In this document: positions 24,999-33,979 of the stretch, piece by piece | Numbering within the stretch: the first letter of the stretch is position 1 | Layout of the letters: each line of letters starts with the position of its first letter | Assembly: GCA_003696155.1 (NCBI GenBank) | Contig: RFFP01000018.1 | Span: 1-53,439, forward strand | Reading direction: 5' to 3' | Origin: Acidobacteriota bacterium | GTDB taxonomy: Bacteria; Aquificota; Aquificia; Aquificales; Aquificaceae | Length of the DNA stretch: 53,439 nucleotides | The notes under the pieces: generated by a model | The model's database searches: none | Seen by the model: the letters and a program-made list of their open reading frames with translations, nothing else | Told to the model about the DNA's origin: nothing | Position numbers and translations under genes: made by a program

Positions 24999-25944
24999 AT
25001 GGTCAGCTTGAGGGTCTTAATTTACGTGCCAAACGGAGTTGTCCAACTGTCTTTACATAGGGGGCAACGAGGTGCTTATAGTGGGCAACTCGGACGCGGT
25101 TGAGGAAACTGTAAAAGCAATCTACGTAAGTATAGGCCAGAGGCCAACGGGAGACCTCTTCTACTCTTACAGACTTGCGGAGATACAGACAATTATACGA
25201 AATACAGAAAACCATACCATTTACCCTACAGGCTTTTTATGAGATCTATCTTTCAAAGGCTTGACTACCTGAGTGGTCCTTCTATAGCAGTCTTAAAGAA
25301 TCTAAGGAAAACATTTTTCATAGATGATGCAAAGCTTCTGTACCTTCCTAACTTTTCTTGATTTTGATGCTTTGGAAAAGCGGAGTAACGAAGATATAGA
25401 GGACTATCTACCACAGGGTTATATAATTAACGTAGGCAGGTTAGAATATAAAAAGAACCAAAAAGGACTAATAAGGGCTTTCAAAAGGGTAGCATAGGCA
25501 AGACCCAAAGAAAGCTTGGTCATCGTGGATGGGGGATGCCAAAAGGATGAGCTCCAAAGGCTTATTCAGGACCTAGACCGTGAGGGCAAGGTCTTTCTCT
25601 TCGGCTACAGATAAAATCCTTGGAAGTATTATAAGAGGACAAAGCTCTTTGTGCTGAGCTCCTTCTTTGAAGGCTTTGGCATGGTCCTCCTTGAAGCCAT
25701 GTACTTTGGGGTGCCAGTAATATCCTTTGACATACCCACATTAGTAGAGGTCTTAGAAGGGGGTAAATGTGGGATATTGGTAAGGTCCTTTGATGAAGAG
25801 GAGCTTGCTGAGGCCATGCTTAAAGTGCTATCGGGAGAGGTAGACACATCTTATATAGTGGAAAAAGCAAAGAGTAGAGCCCTGGAGTTCACTCCAGAAA
25901 CCCCTTGTAAGAAGCTTTTTGAGCTGTACAACAAAAGAGTATAA
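24999..25944 (+). pseudogene. decayed GT4-family glycosyltransferase
   Basis: Pieces of one GT4 (GT-B) glycosyltransferase lie in order but in changing frames: an N-terminal start MVSLRVLIYVPNG at 24999; NEVLIVGNSDAVEETVKAIY from about 25060 in another frame; RSIFQRLDYLSGPSIAVLKN from 25242; then LDFDALEKRSNEDIED from about 25357, continuing INVGRLEYKKNQKGLIRAFK. In this last frame TAG at 25495 and TAA at 25612 fall where Gln would fit, before the conserved SSFFEGFGMVLLEAMYFG segment. One extra T in a run of four near 25353 explains one frame change. The 3' part (25651-25944) stays open but lacks the N-terminal domain. Confidence 0.85.
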
Positions 25945-25945
25945 T
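25940..25945 (+). promoter_or_regulatory. TATAAT box 9 bases before secA
   Basis: A perfect TATAAT overlaps the end of the pseudogene and ends 9 bases before ATG 25955. Transcription would leave a leader of only 2-3 bases and there is no Shine-Dalgarno. Confidence 0.5.
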
Positions 25946-25954
25946 TTAATTGTT

Positions 25955-28753
25955 ATGGTAGAATGGCTTCTTAAAAAACTTCTGGGAACCAAAAGCGACC
26001 GCGAGGTAAAGAGGCTCAGACGGATAGTCCAGAGGGTTGGCAAGTGGGAAAGGGAGCTTGATCAGCTCTCCAACTTGGAGCTCCGAGAAAGGGCAAAAGA
26101 GCTTCACACAAAGATAGGTGAAGATGAGGAATTAAGGGAGAAAATAAGGAGGGGAGAGATAACACAGGAGGCGGAGCTTGCCTTTGCGCTTGTCAGAGAG
26201 GTGGGCAAAAGGACGCTTGGGCTTAGGTTCTTTGATGTACAGCTCATAGGTGGGTTTGTATTACATGAGGGCAAAATTGCGGAGATGAAAACGGGTGAGG
26301 GCAAAACTCTGGTGGCAACCTCCGCTGTGGTTGTTAATGCTATGACTGGTGAGGGTGTGCATGTGGTTACCGTCAACGACTACCTTGCCCGTAGAGACGC
26401 TCAGTGGATGGGTCCCATATACAGGTTTTTGGGTCTTGAGGTTGGAGTTATAAATTCTGACTACAGCTCTTACAGGGTTGAGTGGGCAGACGAGGAAGCC
26501 TTTAGAAGAGCCGTAGAGGAGGATTGGAGGGTTTGGCCAAAGGGATATTTTGAGGAAACCCTTCCCTCAGAGCTCATAAACCCTCAGGCTAAGAAAGCCT
26601 TCTACACCAAACTTGTACCGTGTACAAGGAAAGAGGCATATCAGGCCCATGTGACCTATGGCACAAACAACGAGTTTGGTTTTGACTACCTTAGGGACAA
26701 CATGGCTTTCTATCTAGAGGAGATTGTACAGGTGAAGGGACACAACTACGCCATAGTGGACGAGGTGGACTCTATACTCATAGACGAGGCGAGGACGCCA
26801 CTTATCATATCGGGTCCTGCGGAGCTTGACACGTCCCTTTACTATAGGGCAGACGGGGCGGTAAGAGAGCTCCAAAAGGACCAAGATTACACCGTGGATG
26901 AGAAAAACAGGACTGTACAGCTCACTGAGGCAGGGATAAAAAGGCTAGAGAGCCTGCTTAATATAGAAAACCTTTACGACATAAGGAACATAGAGCTTTT
27001 GCATGCGGTAAACCAGGCTCTTAGGGCTCACAACCTCTTTAAAAGGGATGTACATTACATAGTGAGGGATAAGGAAGTTCTCATAGTGGACGAGTTTACA
27101 GGAAGGGTCCTTCCAGGCAGGCGCTGGAGTGACGGACTCCATCAGGCTATAGAGGTAAAGGAAGGTGTTCCAGTTCAGCAGGAAAACCAGACGCTGGCTA
27201 GCATAACCTTTCAAAACTACTTCAAGCTTTACAAAAAACTTGCAGGAATGACGGGTACTGCGGAAACGGAGGCACTAGAGTTTAAGGAGATATACGGTCT
27301 TGAGGTTGTAGTGGTTCCCACTCATAAACCCATAAGAAGAAAGGACCACCCAGACATGGTTTACAAGACAAAGTCAGAAAAGTGGCAGGCGATTTTAGAG
27401 CTCATAAGGGAAGAGCACGCCAAGGGAAGACCAGTCTTAGTTGGAACAGTCTCTATAGAAGATTCAGAGCACCTCTCTAGGCTCCTTCAAAAGGAAGGTA
27501 TTCCCCATAACGTGCTAAACGCCAAGCATCATGAAAAGGAAGCGGAGATAATAGCTCAGGCTGGCAGAGTAGGAGCTGTAACCATATCCACAAACATGGC
27601 AGGAAGAGGCACAGACATACTCCTAGGTGGCAACCCCGAATATCTTGCGGTGCAGATGCTAAGACAAAAAGGCAAGAATGTGGAAGATGCAAGCGAGGAG
27701 GAGTGGAAAGAAGCCCTAGAAAATGCCTATCGTATAACAGAGGAAGAAAAGAAAAAGGTAGTAGAGCTGGGTGGTCTTCTGGTCATAGGCAGTGAAAGAC
27801 ACGAGTCCAGAAGGATAGACAACCAGCTGAGGGGTAGGGCGGGTAGGCAAGGTGATCCGGGCGAGTCGCGCTTTGTCCTGTCCTTAGAGGATGATCTTAT
27901 GCGCATATTTGGGGGTGATAGGGTAAAGAGGCTCATGGAGATGCTCAGGATACCGGAAGGAGAGCCTATAGAAAGTGGAATGGTAACAAAGGCCATACAG
28001 AACGCCCAGAAAAGGGTAGAGGCCCAGAATTTCCAGATAAGGAAGAGGCTCTTGGAGTATGACACAGTTATGAATACCCAAAGGCTTAACATCTATGCCA
28101 TGAGGCGAGACATACTGGAAGCCAATGGGCTTGAGGATTACCTGAAGGAGTTTGTCCATGACCTTGTGTCTTCAAAGGTAGAAGAACTCATAAGGGAAGA
28201 AGAACCAGAGCTGTGGGATCTTGATGGTTTAAGAAATTACCTAAAAGAGTTAACGGATAGGGATGTGGAAATACCGAGGGCAAGAGATAAAGGGGAGCTT
28301 ATACAGCTCCTTTCGGAAAAGATTTCCGAACTTGCTCTTAGTAGGAAGGAGGAGCTTTCAGAGGATGTGTTCTCTCAGCTTCTGAAGGTTATAATGCTTT
28401 CAAACCTTGACCACCTTTGGAGGGAGCATCTGCATACCTTAGATAGGCTAAGGGAAGCTATATATCTAAGGGGTTATGCATCAAAAGACCCGCTGGTAGA
28501 GTATAAAAAGGAATCCTTCTACATCTTTGAAGACATGCTTTATAGATTTAGGGAAAGGGTCATTTCAGACCTTATGCACATGCAGGTCAGAACCCAAGAA
28601 GAGGTGGAAGAGGAGCTTAAGAAGGAAGAAGAAGAGAAGGAAAAACTCCTTAAGGTAGCTACCTTCAGTGGGGCTGAGGGTAAGGCTGACCAAAAGGCTC
28701 CAAAGAGGAAAACTCTAAAAGAGAGGCTTCAGTCTAGGAGGAGGCGCTCCTAA
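25955..28753 (+). CDS. secA: preprotein translocase ATPase SecA
   Basis: ATG 25955 gives MVEWLLKKLLGTKSDREVKRL, the usual SecA start; the 932-residue length is normal. Walker A is MKTGEGKTL near 120, the DEAD-type box is VDEVDSILIDEAR, and the second ATPase half has TNMAGRGTDI and GRAGRQGDPG. It drives protein export through SecYEG. The tail ends in a basic stretch (KERLQSRRRRS) without the cysteine zinc motif that binds SecB in proteobacteria. Its last 20 bases overlap tsaC. Confidence 0.97.
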   Translation: MVEWLLKKLLGTKSDREVKRLRRIVQRVGKWERELDQLSNLELRERAKELHTKIGEDEELREKIRRGEITQEAELAFALVREVGKRTLGLRFFDVQLIGGFVLHEGKIAEMKTGEGKTLVATSAVVVNAMTGEGVHVVTVNDYLARRDAQWMGPIYRFLGLEVGVINSDYSSYRVEWADEEAFRRAVEEDWRVWPKGYFEETLPSELINPQAKKAFYTKLVPCTRKEAYQAHVTYGTNNEFGFDYLRDNMAFYLEEIVQVKGHNYAIVDEVDSILIDEARTPLIISGPAELDTSLYYRADGAVRELQKDQDYTVDEKNRTVQLTEAGIKRLESLLNIENLYDIRNIELLHAVNQALRAHNLFKRDVHYIVRDKEVLIVDEFTGRVLPGRRWSDGLHQAIEVKEGVPVQQENQTLASITFQNYFKLYKKLAGMTGTAETEALEFKEIYGLEVVVVPTHKPIRRKDHPDMVYKTKSEKWQAILELIREEHAKGRPVLVGTVSIEDSEHLSRLLQKEGIPHNVLNAKHHEKEAEIIAQAGRVGAVTISTNMAGRGTDILLGGNPEYLAVQMLRQKGKNVEDASEEEWKEALENAYRITEEEKKKVVELGGLLVIGSERHESRRIDNQLRGRAGRQGDPGESRFVLSLEDDLMRIFGGDRVKRLMEMLRIPEGEPIESGMVTKAIQNAQKRVEAQNFQIRKRLLEYDTVMNTQRLNIYAMRRDILEANGLEDYLKEFVHDLVSSKVEELIREEEPELWDLDGLRNYLKELTDRDVEIPRARDKGELIQLLSEKISELALSRKEELSEDVFSQLLKVIMLSNLDHLWREHLHTLDRLREAIYLRGYASKDPLVEYKKESFYIFEDMLYRFRERVISDLMHMQVRTQEEVEEELKKEEEEKEKLLKVATFSGAEGKADQKAPKRKTLKERLQSRRRRS

Positions 28754-29360
28754 GCTCCAAGTAGCGACCAAGTATGTCTTTAAAGGGTATATTACCCTCT
28801 CTTATGAGCCTGAGCCCATGAGGGTAGATAGCCCTCAAAAGGGTGGAGGGTTTACCAGTACGTTTGCCACCATCTACGTAAAGGTCAACCAGTTCACCAA
28901 AGTATGCCATGGCTTCCCCTATGTTTGTAGCCGGTTTTTCCCCCTCAGGGTTGACACTTGGTGCAACTAGGGGTTCGCCGAGCTTTTGCAAAAGCTCAAA
29001 TATGCTACTATCCTTCGGTGGAATTCTAACTGCCAAACTCCTCCTACCCCTTGTTATGTAGAGAGGTATGGAGTTCCTCTTGTAAAAGATAAAGGTAGCA
29101 TTAAACTCCGAAAGTAGCAGTCTTTGTTCCCTACCAACCAAAAGCTCCAGGGGCTCCAGCCAGTCCACACTAGGAAGTAGTAGCAAAAAGGGTCTGTTGG
29201 ATGGGCGCCTGAAAGTGTATAGTCTCTCCACAGCCTCTCTGTTGAGGGCTGAAGCCAGAAGTCCATATATGGTATCCGTAGGGAAGCATACAATACCGCC
29301 CTTTGCAAGTATCTTTGATGCCTCCTCTACCCCATTACTGCTTAGTTCTATAACCTTCAT
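28734..29360 (-). CDS. tsaC: threonylcarbamoyl-AMP synthase (Sua5/YciO/YrdC)
   Basis: The 208-residue protein has the YrdC signature: GGIVCFPTDTIYGLLASALN and KRPSNRPFLLLL-like sequence near 50-62, with SLAVRIPP, PLVAPSVNPEGEKPATN and STLLR downstream. It makes threonylcarbamoyl-AMP for the t6A37 modification of ANN-decoding tRNAs. There is no Sua5 C-terminal domain, so it is the short TsaC form. The start overlaps thrC by four bases. Confidence 0.92.
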   Translation of the reverse strand: MKVIELSSNGVEEASKILAKGGIVCFPTDTIYGLLASALNREAVERLYTFRRPSNRPFLLLLPSVDWLEPLELLVGREQRLLLSEFNATFIFYKRNSIPLYITRGRRSLAVRIPPKDSSIFELLQKLGEPLVAPSVNPEGEKPATNIGEAMAYFGELVDLYVDGGKRTGKPSTLLRAIYPHGLRLIREGNIPFKDILGRYLELRSASS

Positions 29361-30415
29361 TGCTCTATTAGCTCTAAAACCTTGTCCAGGTCAGGTGGTA
29401 GGGTTATAGGTTGTTCACATACCTTCATTGCCGTATCTGGGTCCTTTAAGCCGTTGCCCGTTAGTGTGCATACGACCACCTCCCCACCTTTAAAGAAGTT
29501 TTCCCTTGTGAGCTTTATAAGACCTGCTACCGAAGCAGCGGAGGCAGGCTCACAGAATATGCCTTCCTTGGAGGCTATGAGTTTATAGGCTTGCAGTATC
29601 TCTTCATCGCTGACCGCATCTATAAGACCACCCGATTGGTGCACCGCCTGAAGTGCTGGCTGCCAGCTGTAGGGGTTACCTATCTTTATAGCTGTTGCGA
29701 TGGTCTGTGGGTTCTTTATAGGATAGCCCTTCACTATGGGCGCAGAGCCCTCCGCCTGCCAGCCCATCATCTTAGGTAGCCTCCTTATCTTACCTACCTG
29801 ATAGTATTCCCTATACCCCTTCCAGTAGGCTGTTATGTTGCCCGCATTGCCCACAGGTATAAAGTGGTAATCTGGTGCATCACCAAGGGCATCGCACACC
29901 TCAAAGGCTCCCGTCTTCTGACCCTCTATCCTGTAAGGGTTCACCGAGTTGACTATTTCCACTGGTAGTATCTCCCCTATCTTTCTGACCATGTAAAGGG
30001 CATCGTCAAAGTTTCCCTGCACTGCTATAACCCTTGCCCCGTATATTACCGCCTGGGAAAGCTTACCCAAGGCTACCGCACCCTTGGGAAGTAAAACAAA
30101 AGCCTTCAGCCCAGCCTTTGCGGCATAAGCTGCGGCTGATGCGGATGTGTTGCCCGTAGAGGCGCATATAACAGCCTTTTTTCCATCTTCAACAGCTTTT
30201 GATATGGCTACGGTCATTCCCCTATCCTTGAAAGAGCCTGTGGGGTTCAGGCCTTCGTACTTGAGGAATATCTCACCCCTAAAACCTATCTCCCTTGCCA
30301 GGTTTTGTGCATGCACAAGGGGTGTGTTACCTTCGTAGAGGGTTATAATCGGGGTCTTCTCGTCCACAGGGAGGAACTCCCTGTAGCATTCTATTATACC
30401 TCGCCAATAGCCCAT
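29357..30415 (-). CDS. thrC: threonine synthase
   Basis: The 352-residue PLP enzyme converts O-phosphohomoserine to threonine. The PLP lysine lies in NPTGSFKDRGM near residue 60, the cofactor phosphate loop is the glycine-rich PVGNAGNITAYWKGY near 187-201, and ASTGNTSASAAAYAAKAG is the substrate loop. It is the short thermophile type. ATG 30415 has no Shine-Dalgarno; its -10 box is half of the palindrome shared with tRNA-Leu. Confidence 0.94.
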   Translation of the reverse strand: MGYWRGIIECYREFLPVDEKTPIITLYEGNTPLVHAQNLAREIGFRGEIFLKYEGLNPTGSFKDRGMTVAISKAVEDGKKAVICASTGNTSASAAAYAAKAGLKAFVLLPKGAVALGKLSQAVIYGARVIAVQGNFDDALYMVRKIGEILPVEIVNSVNPYRIEGQKTGAFEVCDALGDAPDYHFIPVGNAGNITAYWKGYREYYQVGKIRRLPKMMGWQAEGSAPIVKGYPIKNPQTIATAIKIGNPYSWQPALQAVHQSGGLIDAVSDEEILQAYKLIASKEGIFCEPASAASVAGLIKLTRENFFKGGEVVVCTLTGNGLKDPDTAMKVCEQPITLPPDLDKVLELIEQ

Positions 30416-30423
30416 AACTGACT

Positions 30424-30437
30424 AATATTATAATATT
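30424..30437. promoter_or_regulatory. palindromic shared -10 region, thrC / tRNA-Leu
   Basis: AATATTATAATATT is a perfect 14-base palindrome. It holds TATAAT on the plus strand (30429-30434) and TATAAT on the minus strand (30427-30432). The plus box ends 11 bases before tRNA-Leu; the minus box ends 11 bases before the thrC ATG. The two promoters therefore overlap and should compete for polymerase. Confidence 0.65.
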
Positions 30438-30445
30438 TAGCCTAC

Positions 30446-30528
<83 letters not shown>

Positions 30529-30537
30529 GAGGGAAAT

Positions 30538-31071
30538 ATGATACTGAGCGACGCAACCATAAGGGAGCTTATAAAGGAAGGAAAGCTAAGGGTGGAACCC
30601 TTTAGGGAAGAAAGCTTACAGTCCTCCTCCCTTGACCTTACCCTTGGGAGTGAGCTAGTCCTTTATGCTACAGAGTGCATAGACATAAAAGACCCTCGAG
30701 TACCCATCCAAAAGGTCCTAATTCCCGATGAGGGCTTTTTGATACCACCGAAGGACTTTCTCCTTGCGACCACAGAGGAGTATATCAAACTTCCCGAGGA
30801 TATAACCGCCTTTGTAGAAGGGCGCTCCTCCCTTGGTAGGCTTGGGCTCTTTATAGAAAACGCCGGATGGGTAGATGCGGGCTTTGAGGGACAGATAACC
30901 CTGGAGCTATACAACGCCAACAGCTGTCCCATAAGAATATACAGGGGCATAAGAATATGCCAGATAGTTCTTGCCAAGCTGGACAGAAAAGCGGAGAGGC
31001 CTTACAGGGGCAAGTACTGGGGGCAAAAAGGTGCTACACCCTCAAAGATATACATGGATTTTCAAAAGTAG
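30538..31071 (+). CDS. dcd: dCTP deaminase
   Basis: The 177-residue trimeric dUTPase-fold enzyme converts dCTP to dUTP (or, in bifunctional forms, to dUMP). EGRSSLGRLGLFIENAGWVDAGFEGQITLEL is the diagnostic stretch, with the catalytic Glu in ITLEL, and SSSLDLTLGSE lies near the N-terminus. ATG 30538 gives MILSDATIRELI, correct for the family; an upstream GTG would lie inside tRNA-Leu. No promoter fits between tRNA and gene, so it is probably cut from the tRNA transcript. The 3' end overlaps a DUF2203 gene by 10 bases. Confidence 0.94.
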   Translation: MILSDATIRELIKEGKLRVEPFREESLQSSSLDLTLGSELVLYATECIDIKDPRVPIQKVLIPDEGFLIPPKDFLLATTEEYIKLPEDITAFVEGRSSLGRLGLFIENAGWVDAGFEGQITLELYNANSCPIRIYRGIRICQIVLAKLDRKAERPYRGKYWGQKGATPSKIYMDFQK

Positions 31072-31439
31072 AGCTCCTCTATGGGCTTTCTTCCCGCAAA
31101 ACCCTCATCCATCTCATGCCAGTACATTATGGTATCCTCATCCTCCTTCCAGCAGAGCCATATATAGCGGTTTTTGTAAACAGAGAGAAAATCCACCAGT
31201 ATGGGGTCCACTCCCTTGATAACACCACCAAGGGCCTCTATCTTCTGAAAGAGCCTCCTTATATCTGTATCCAGGTCCTTTATATGGCTCTCAAGGTATA
31301 TCTTTTCAAGAGGGTCCGTCTCCTCCTCCAGCCTACTCATGCAGTAGTGAAGCTCCTCACGTTTGGCGTTTATGTCCTCCACTATGGGCTTTATAAGAGT
31401 TATGAGCTCCCTAGCAGTTTCAAGGTCAAAAAGCTTCAT
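31062..31439 (-). CDS. DUF2203-family protein
   Basis: The 125-residue protein matches DUF2203: a helical N-terminus (FDLETARELITLIKPIVEDI), GVIKGVDPILVDFLSVYKNR, and the family's hallmark YIWLCWKEDEDTIMYWHEMDEGFAGRKPI at the end. The biochemical role is unknown. It begins 3 bases after the 214-residue membrane protein gene and is probably co-transcribed with it. Confidence 0.85.
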   Translation of the reverse strand: MKLFDLETARELITLIKPIVEDINAKREELHYCMSRLEEETDPLEKIYLESHIKDLDTDIRRLFQKIEALGGVIKGVDPILVDFLSVYKNRYIWLCWKEDEDTIMYWHEMDEGFAGRKPIEELYF

Positions 31440-31442
31440 GGT

Positions 31443-32087
31443 TTAGACCCTACTCTCCGCCATCCTTCTAGTGTTTCTTTCAATAGAAAAGAGTGCCAAA
31501 GCCATGGCAAGCATCACAGTAGAAAAGAACGCAGATACAGAAACGCCAACAAACATTAAGATTTCCTCCCTTTTTGAGGAGGCTTCGTTTTTATTGCCTT
31601 CGTATTTGGAGATAAATAGGGTTGTGTAAGTTTGAATAGCGTTGTCCAGTTCTGAAGCATTGGTAGAGTTTATGACCTCTTTCAAACCATCCAAAAAGCT
31701 TTCTCTAACGTTAGGCTCTTCTATTTTGACCATTAACTGGGATAAGTAGGCATTTAATTGGGACTCGCTTATTAAAACTCCCTTACTTCTCAGTATTTTA
31801 GCTATTTCCTGGATAATCTTTTCTTCTGTGCTTACATTGGGCTTAGCGTATGATCCCTTTTCCTGTATTGCTTGAGTTGAGCCTTTAAAATCCTCATCCT
31901 CGTTCATTACTTCCTTGACCTGTTTGTAGTCAATCTTCATATTTTTAACATCAGAAAGCTCTCTGTACTCCATATACACACCCAAAGCCGCCAAGGCCAT
32001 TAGAATAGAAACTACAAGGGAAATAAGGCTCAGAAACAAGAAAGATACGTAAGATAAGCTAAACAAAACACGCGCAACCTTCTCCAT
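31443..32087 (-). CDS. membrane protein with extracytoplasmic coiled region, unknown function
   Basis: The 214-residue protein has one hydrophobic helix pair at about 10-38, a charged helical stretch at about 40-175 (rich in Glu, Lys, Ser and Asn, with no Cys), and a last helix at about 180-203. No family is recognised. It has its own promoter (TATAAT at 32106-32111) and a GGGAGG Shine-Dalgarno. Base composition is more AT-rich than its neighbours, which may mean relaxed constraint or transfer; this was judged by eye. Confidence 0.6.
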   Translation of the reverse strand: MEKVARVLFSLSYVSFLFLSLISLVVSILMALAALGVYMEYRELSDVKNMKIDYKQVKEVMNEDEDFKGSTQAIQEKGSYAKPNVSTEEKIIQEIAKILRSKGVLISESQLNAYLSQLMVKIEEPNVRESFLDGLKEVINSTNASELDNAIQTYTTLFISKYEGNKNEASSKREEILMFVGVSVSAFFSTVMLAMALALFSIERNTRRMAESRV

Positions 32088-32105
32088 TTACGCCCTCCCT
32101 ACTGC

Positions 32106-32111
32106 ATTATA
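32106..32111 (-). promoter_or_regulatory. -10 box for the 214-residue membrane protein
   Basis: TATAAT on the minus strand overlaps the end of the lipS-like gene and ends 18 bases before ATG 32087. The leader of about 11 bases holds GGGAGG. This would make the gene independent of the sulfur operon. Confidence 0.5.
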
Positions 32112-33129
32112 TCTCTATAAAAACAGTAGAACAGCAATTTGGGGAAACAACGGGCTTTAAGCCTAAGCTCTTTGCGTAGGTGTATATACCTTCCGCTGGG
32201 AAAGTTATACCGTTTACGCCTGCATGGAGAGCATAAAGGTCAAACTTTACCCTATCTGGACCTGCGGGCCTTGCACAGCCTATGACCACGGGCCTTTTTG
32301 GAAGGGCTTTCCTTGCGTAGAGAACTACCCTAGCACTCTCCTCTGGCTTTGGTGGTGGAAGGAGCTGAAATCTGGCCTTTCCGTAGTAGGGCATAACAAC
32401 CACAAGCACAAGGGCTGAGGGGTCATACTTGGCAATCATATCAAGAGCCCTGTACTCTCCCCTTATCTCGCCGTAGTGAAGACCTATTATCACGTGAGGA
32501 ACTATGTTGTGTCCGTACTTTTTAAGAAGATAGAGGGACTCTTCATAGTCCTCTACACTTTTGTGAGGAAGCTTGTAAACCTGCGCTATGGTCTGGTCGT
32601 CCCCTATTATGTCCAGAAGGACCGCATCCACTCTGGCATCCTTAAGACCCTCTGAGAGCTCCTCATCCACAAGCCCTACATGACAGCTCACGAACATGGA
32701 GAGCTCTTCCTTGAGCCTCTTCATGATGTTTAGAAAGGGCTTAAGCTCTACCACCCCGTCCTTGTTAGAACCTCCGGATATGAGAAGACCGTCCACACCT
32801 TTTGCTTTAAGCTGCACACCCACACACCAAAGTTCCTCCGGTGTGGTAGCGGGTATCATGTGCCAGAGTATCTTCGAAGCACAATGGTCGCACATAAGAT
32901 CACAGTTTTTTCCTGTTATGGACACGTCCACAAACTTGGGACCCGTTTTTATGGAAAAGTCTTCTACTTCGTAGTGCTTAAAGCCTGGGCTATGAAAGTG
33001 TACGGTGTTTTCAAAGTTATCCCTTCTTATCCTAAAACCCTCTTGGAGCTCCTCAAGGAGCTCAGGGTCCAGCTCAAGGTCTTCCAAGGGGGGAGCTGAA
33101 GCTCCCCCTAGGTTTGATATTATCCGCAC
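32107..33129 (-). CDS. radical SAM protein of the sHdr cluster, LipS-type lipoyl synthase candidate
   Basis: The 340-residue protein has the radical SAM motif CDLMCDHC (Cys76, Cys80, Cys83; CX3CX2C), then GGSNKDG and a TIM-barrel remainder ending SPNCCSTVFIEI. sHdr gene clusters carry a dedicated lipoate assembly pathway with two radical SAM synthases, LipS1 and LipS2, that put sulfur into octanoyl-LbpA. This is the only such gene here, it closes the sHdr operon, and its start overlaps an lbpA by 10 bases. Which LipS type it is, and whether a partner lies elsewhere, cannot be told. Confidence 0.75.
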   Translation of the reverse strand: MRIISNLGGASAPPLEDLELDPELLEELQEGFRIRRDNFENTVHFHSPGFKHYEVEDFSIKTGPKFVDVSITGKNCDLMCDHCASKILWHMIPATTPEELWCVGVQLKAKGVDGLLISGGSNKDGVVELKPFLNIMKRLKEELSMFVSCHVGLVDEELSEGLKDARVDAVLLDIIGDDQTIAQVYKLPHKSVEDYEESLYLLKKYGHNIVPHVIIGLHYGEIRGEYRALDMIAKYDPSALVLVVVMPYYGKARFQLLPPPKPEESARVVLYARKALPKRPVVIGCARPAGPDRVKFDLYALHAGVNGITFPAEGIYTYAKSLGLKPVVSPNCCSTVFIEI

Positions 33130-33566
33130 TTTATACCCTTTTCGTTGGCAACTTTTGTCAGAGCATCAACTGCTGCCTGACCGGTGAGAAGGCTTTTTAT
33201 TTCATCGGGGTTGGTAGGCTTTATCTTGGCTATCCATCCCGCACCGTAAGGGTCATCGTTGGCAAGGGCAGGGTTGCCCTTGAGGGCGTCGTTAACCTCC
33301 ACTATCTCACCCGTCAATGGTGTGGGCACAGGTCCGACCCACTTTCCACTCTCTATTGTTGCCACACTTTTACGCCTCTCTATGACCTTGCCGGCCTTTT
33401 TTGGTGTATAGGCTACTAGCCTTCCAGCCATTGCGGCAGCTATAGAGGTCAGCCCCACCGTATAGGTGCCGTCCCCGTTATCCTTTGCCCAGGTGAAGGC
33501 GTTTGCCTCCGGGTCCACATCATAGAGAAGGTCCTCGGGTATGTTGCATCCGTTAACTACTGCCAT
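33120..33566 (-). CDS. lbpA: lipoate-binding protein LbpA (GcvH-like), copy 2
   Basis: The 148-residue protein has the GcvH/lipoyl fold, with the site ATIESGKWVGP (Lys75) for lipoylation. It differs from glycine-cleavage GcvH in its N-terminal NGCNIPEDLLYDVD segment and in its C-terminal Cys (KGIKCG). LbpA proteins are cofactors of the sHdr sulfur-oxidation pathway; the lipoyl arm binds and carries sulfur. A second LbpA is encoded three genes upstream. ATG at 33566; the spacer to the dsrE gene is 23 bases. Confidence 0.88.
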   Translation of the reverse strand: MAVVNGCNIPEDLLYDVDPEANAFTWAKDNGDGTYTVGLTSIAAAMAGRLVAYTPKKAGKVIERRKSVATIESGKWVGPVPTPLTGEIVEVNDALKGNPALANDDPYGAGWIAKIKPTNPDEIKSLLTGQAAVDALTKVANEKGIKCG

Positions 33567-33589
33567 GCTTCTACCTCCCTTTATGAGAT

Positions 33590-33979
33590 TTAAAAAGTTA
33601 GCACCTTATCAGCTTCCATAGCCCTGAGGGCAAACTCACTGGCTGGGAAGACCCCATCAAGCTCTGGTATGAGGTCCTCTGGCTTGTAACCCAGTGAGTC
33701 TATTGCTTGCTTGCAGGAGTAAAACTTCACTCCAGCCTGCTTGGCATCCTTCATAAAGTCATAGACACTCTTAAGCCTCTTACCGTTTGGAGATAGACAG
33801 TTAGGCTCGGCGGGCACTATGCGTTCTGCAACTCCCCTTCTTAAAAGCTTTGTCCCGTCCATGTTGAAGAATACCTCTACATCCGCCTCGTTTGCAGCCA
33901 TAAGGGCTGCTATGTAAAAGGGAGAGGCACACCTCCAAGGGGTTTTTGGACCGCTTGTCATAAGAATAATCACCCTCAT
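33590..33979 (-). CDS. DsrE-family sulfur carrier within the sHdr cluster
   Basis: The 129-residue protein has the DsrE/TusD fold and one conserved cysteine in KFYSCKQAIDSLG (Cys89), the position that carries persulfide in sulfur-relay proteins. Further Cys at 17 and 61 are not conserved in the family as far as I recall. It lies between a thioredoxin-like gene (four-base overlap) and lbpA copy 2. Role: transfer of sulfur between carrier and the sHdr/LbpA machinery, by inference from family and context. Confidence 0.82.
   Translation of the reverse strand: MRVIILMTSGPKTPWRCASPFYIAALMAANEADVEVFFNMDGTKLLRRGVAERIVPAEPNCLSPNGKRLKSVYDFMKDAKQAGVKFYSCKQAIDSLGYKPEDLIPELDGVFPASEFALRAMEADKVLTF

Noticed and set aside
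25495-25614. Stop-codon readthrough or a recoded genetic code in the glycosyltransferase
   Set aside because: Both TAG and TAA are involved, frames also shift, and other genes in the window use these stops normally; decay is simpler.
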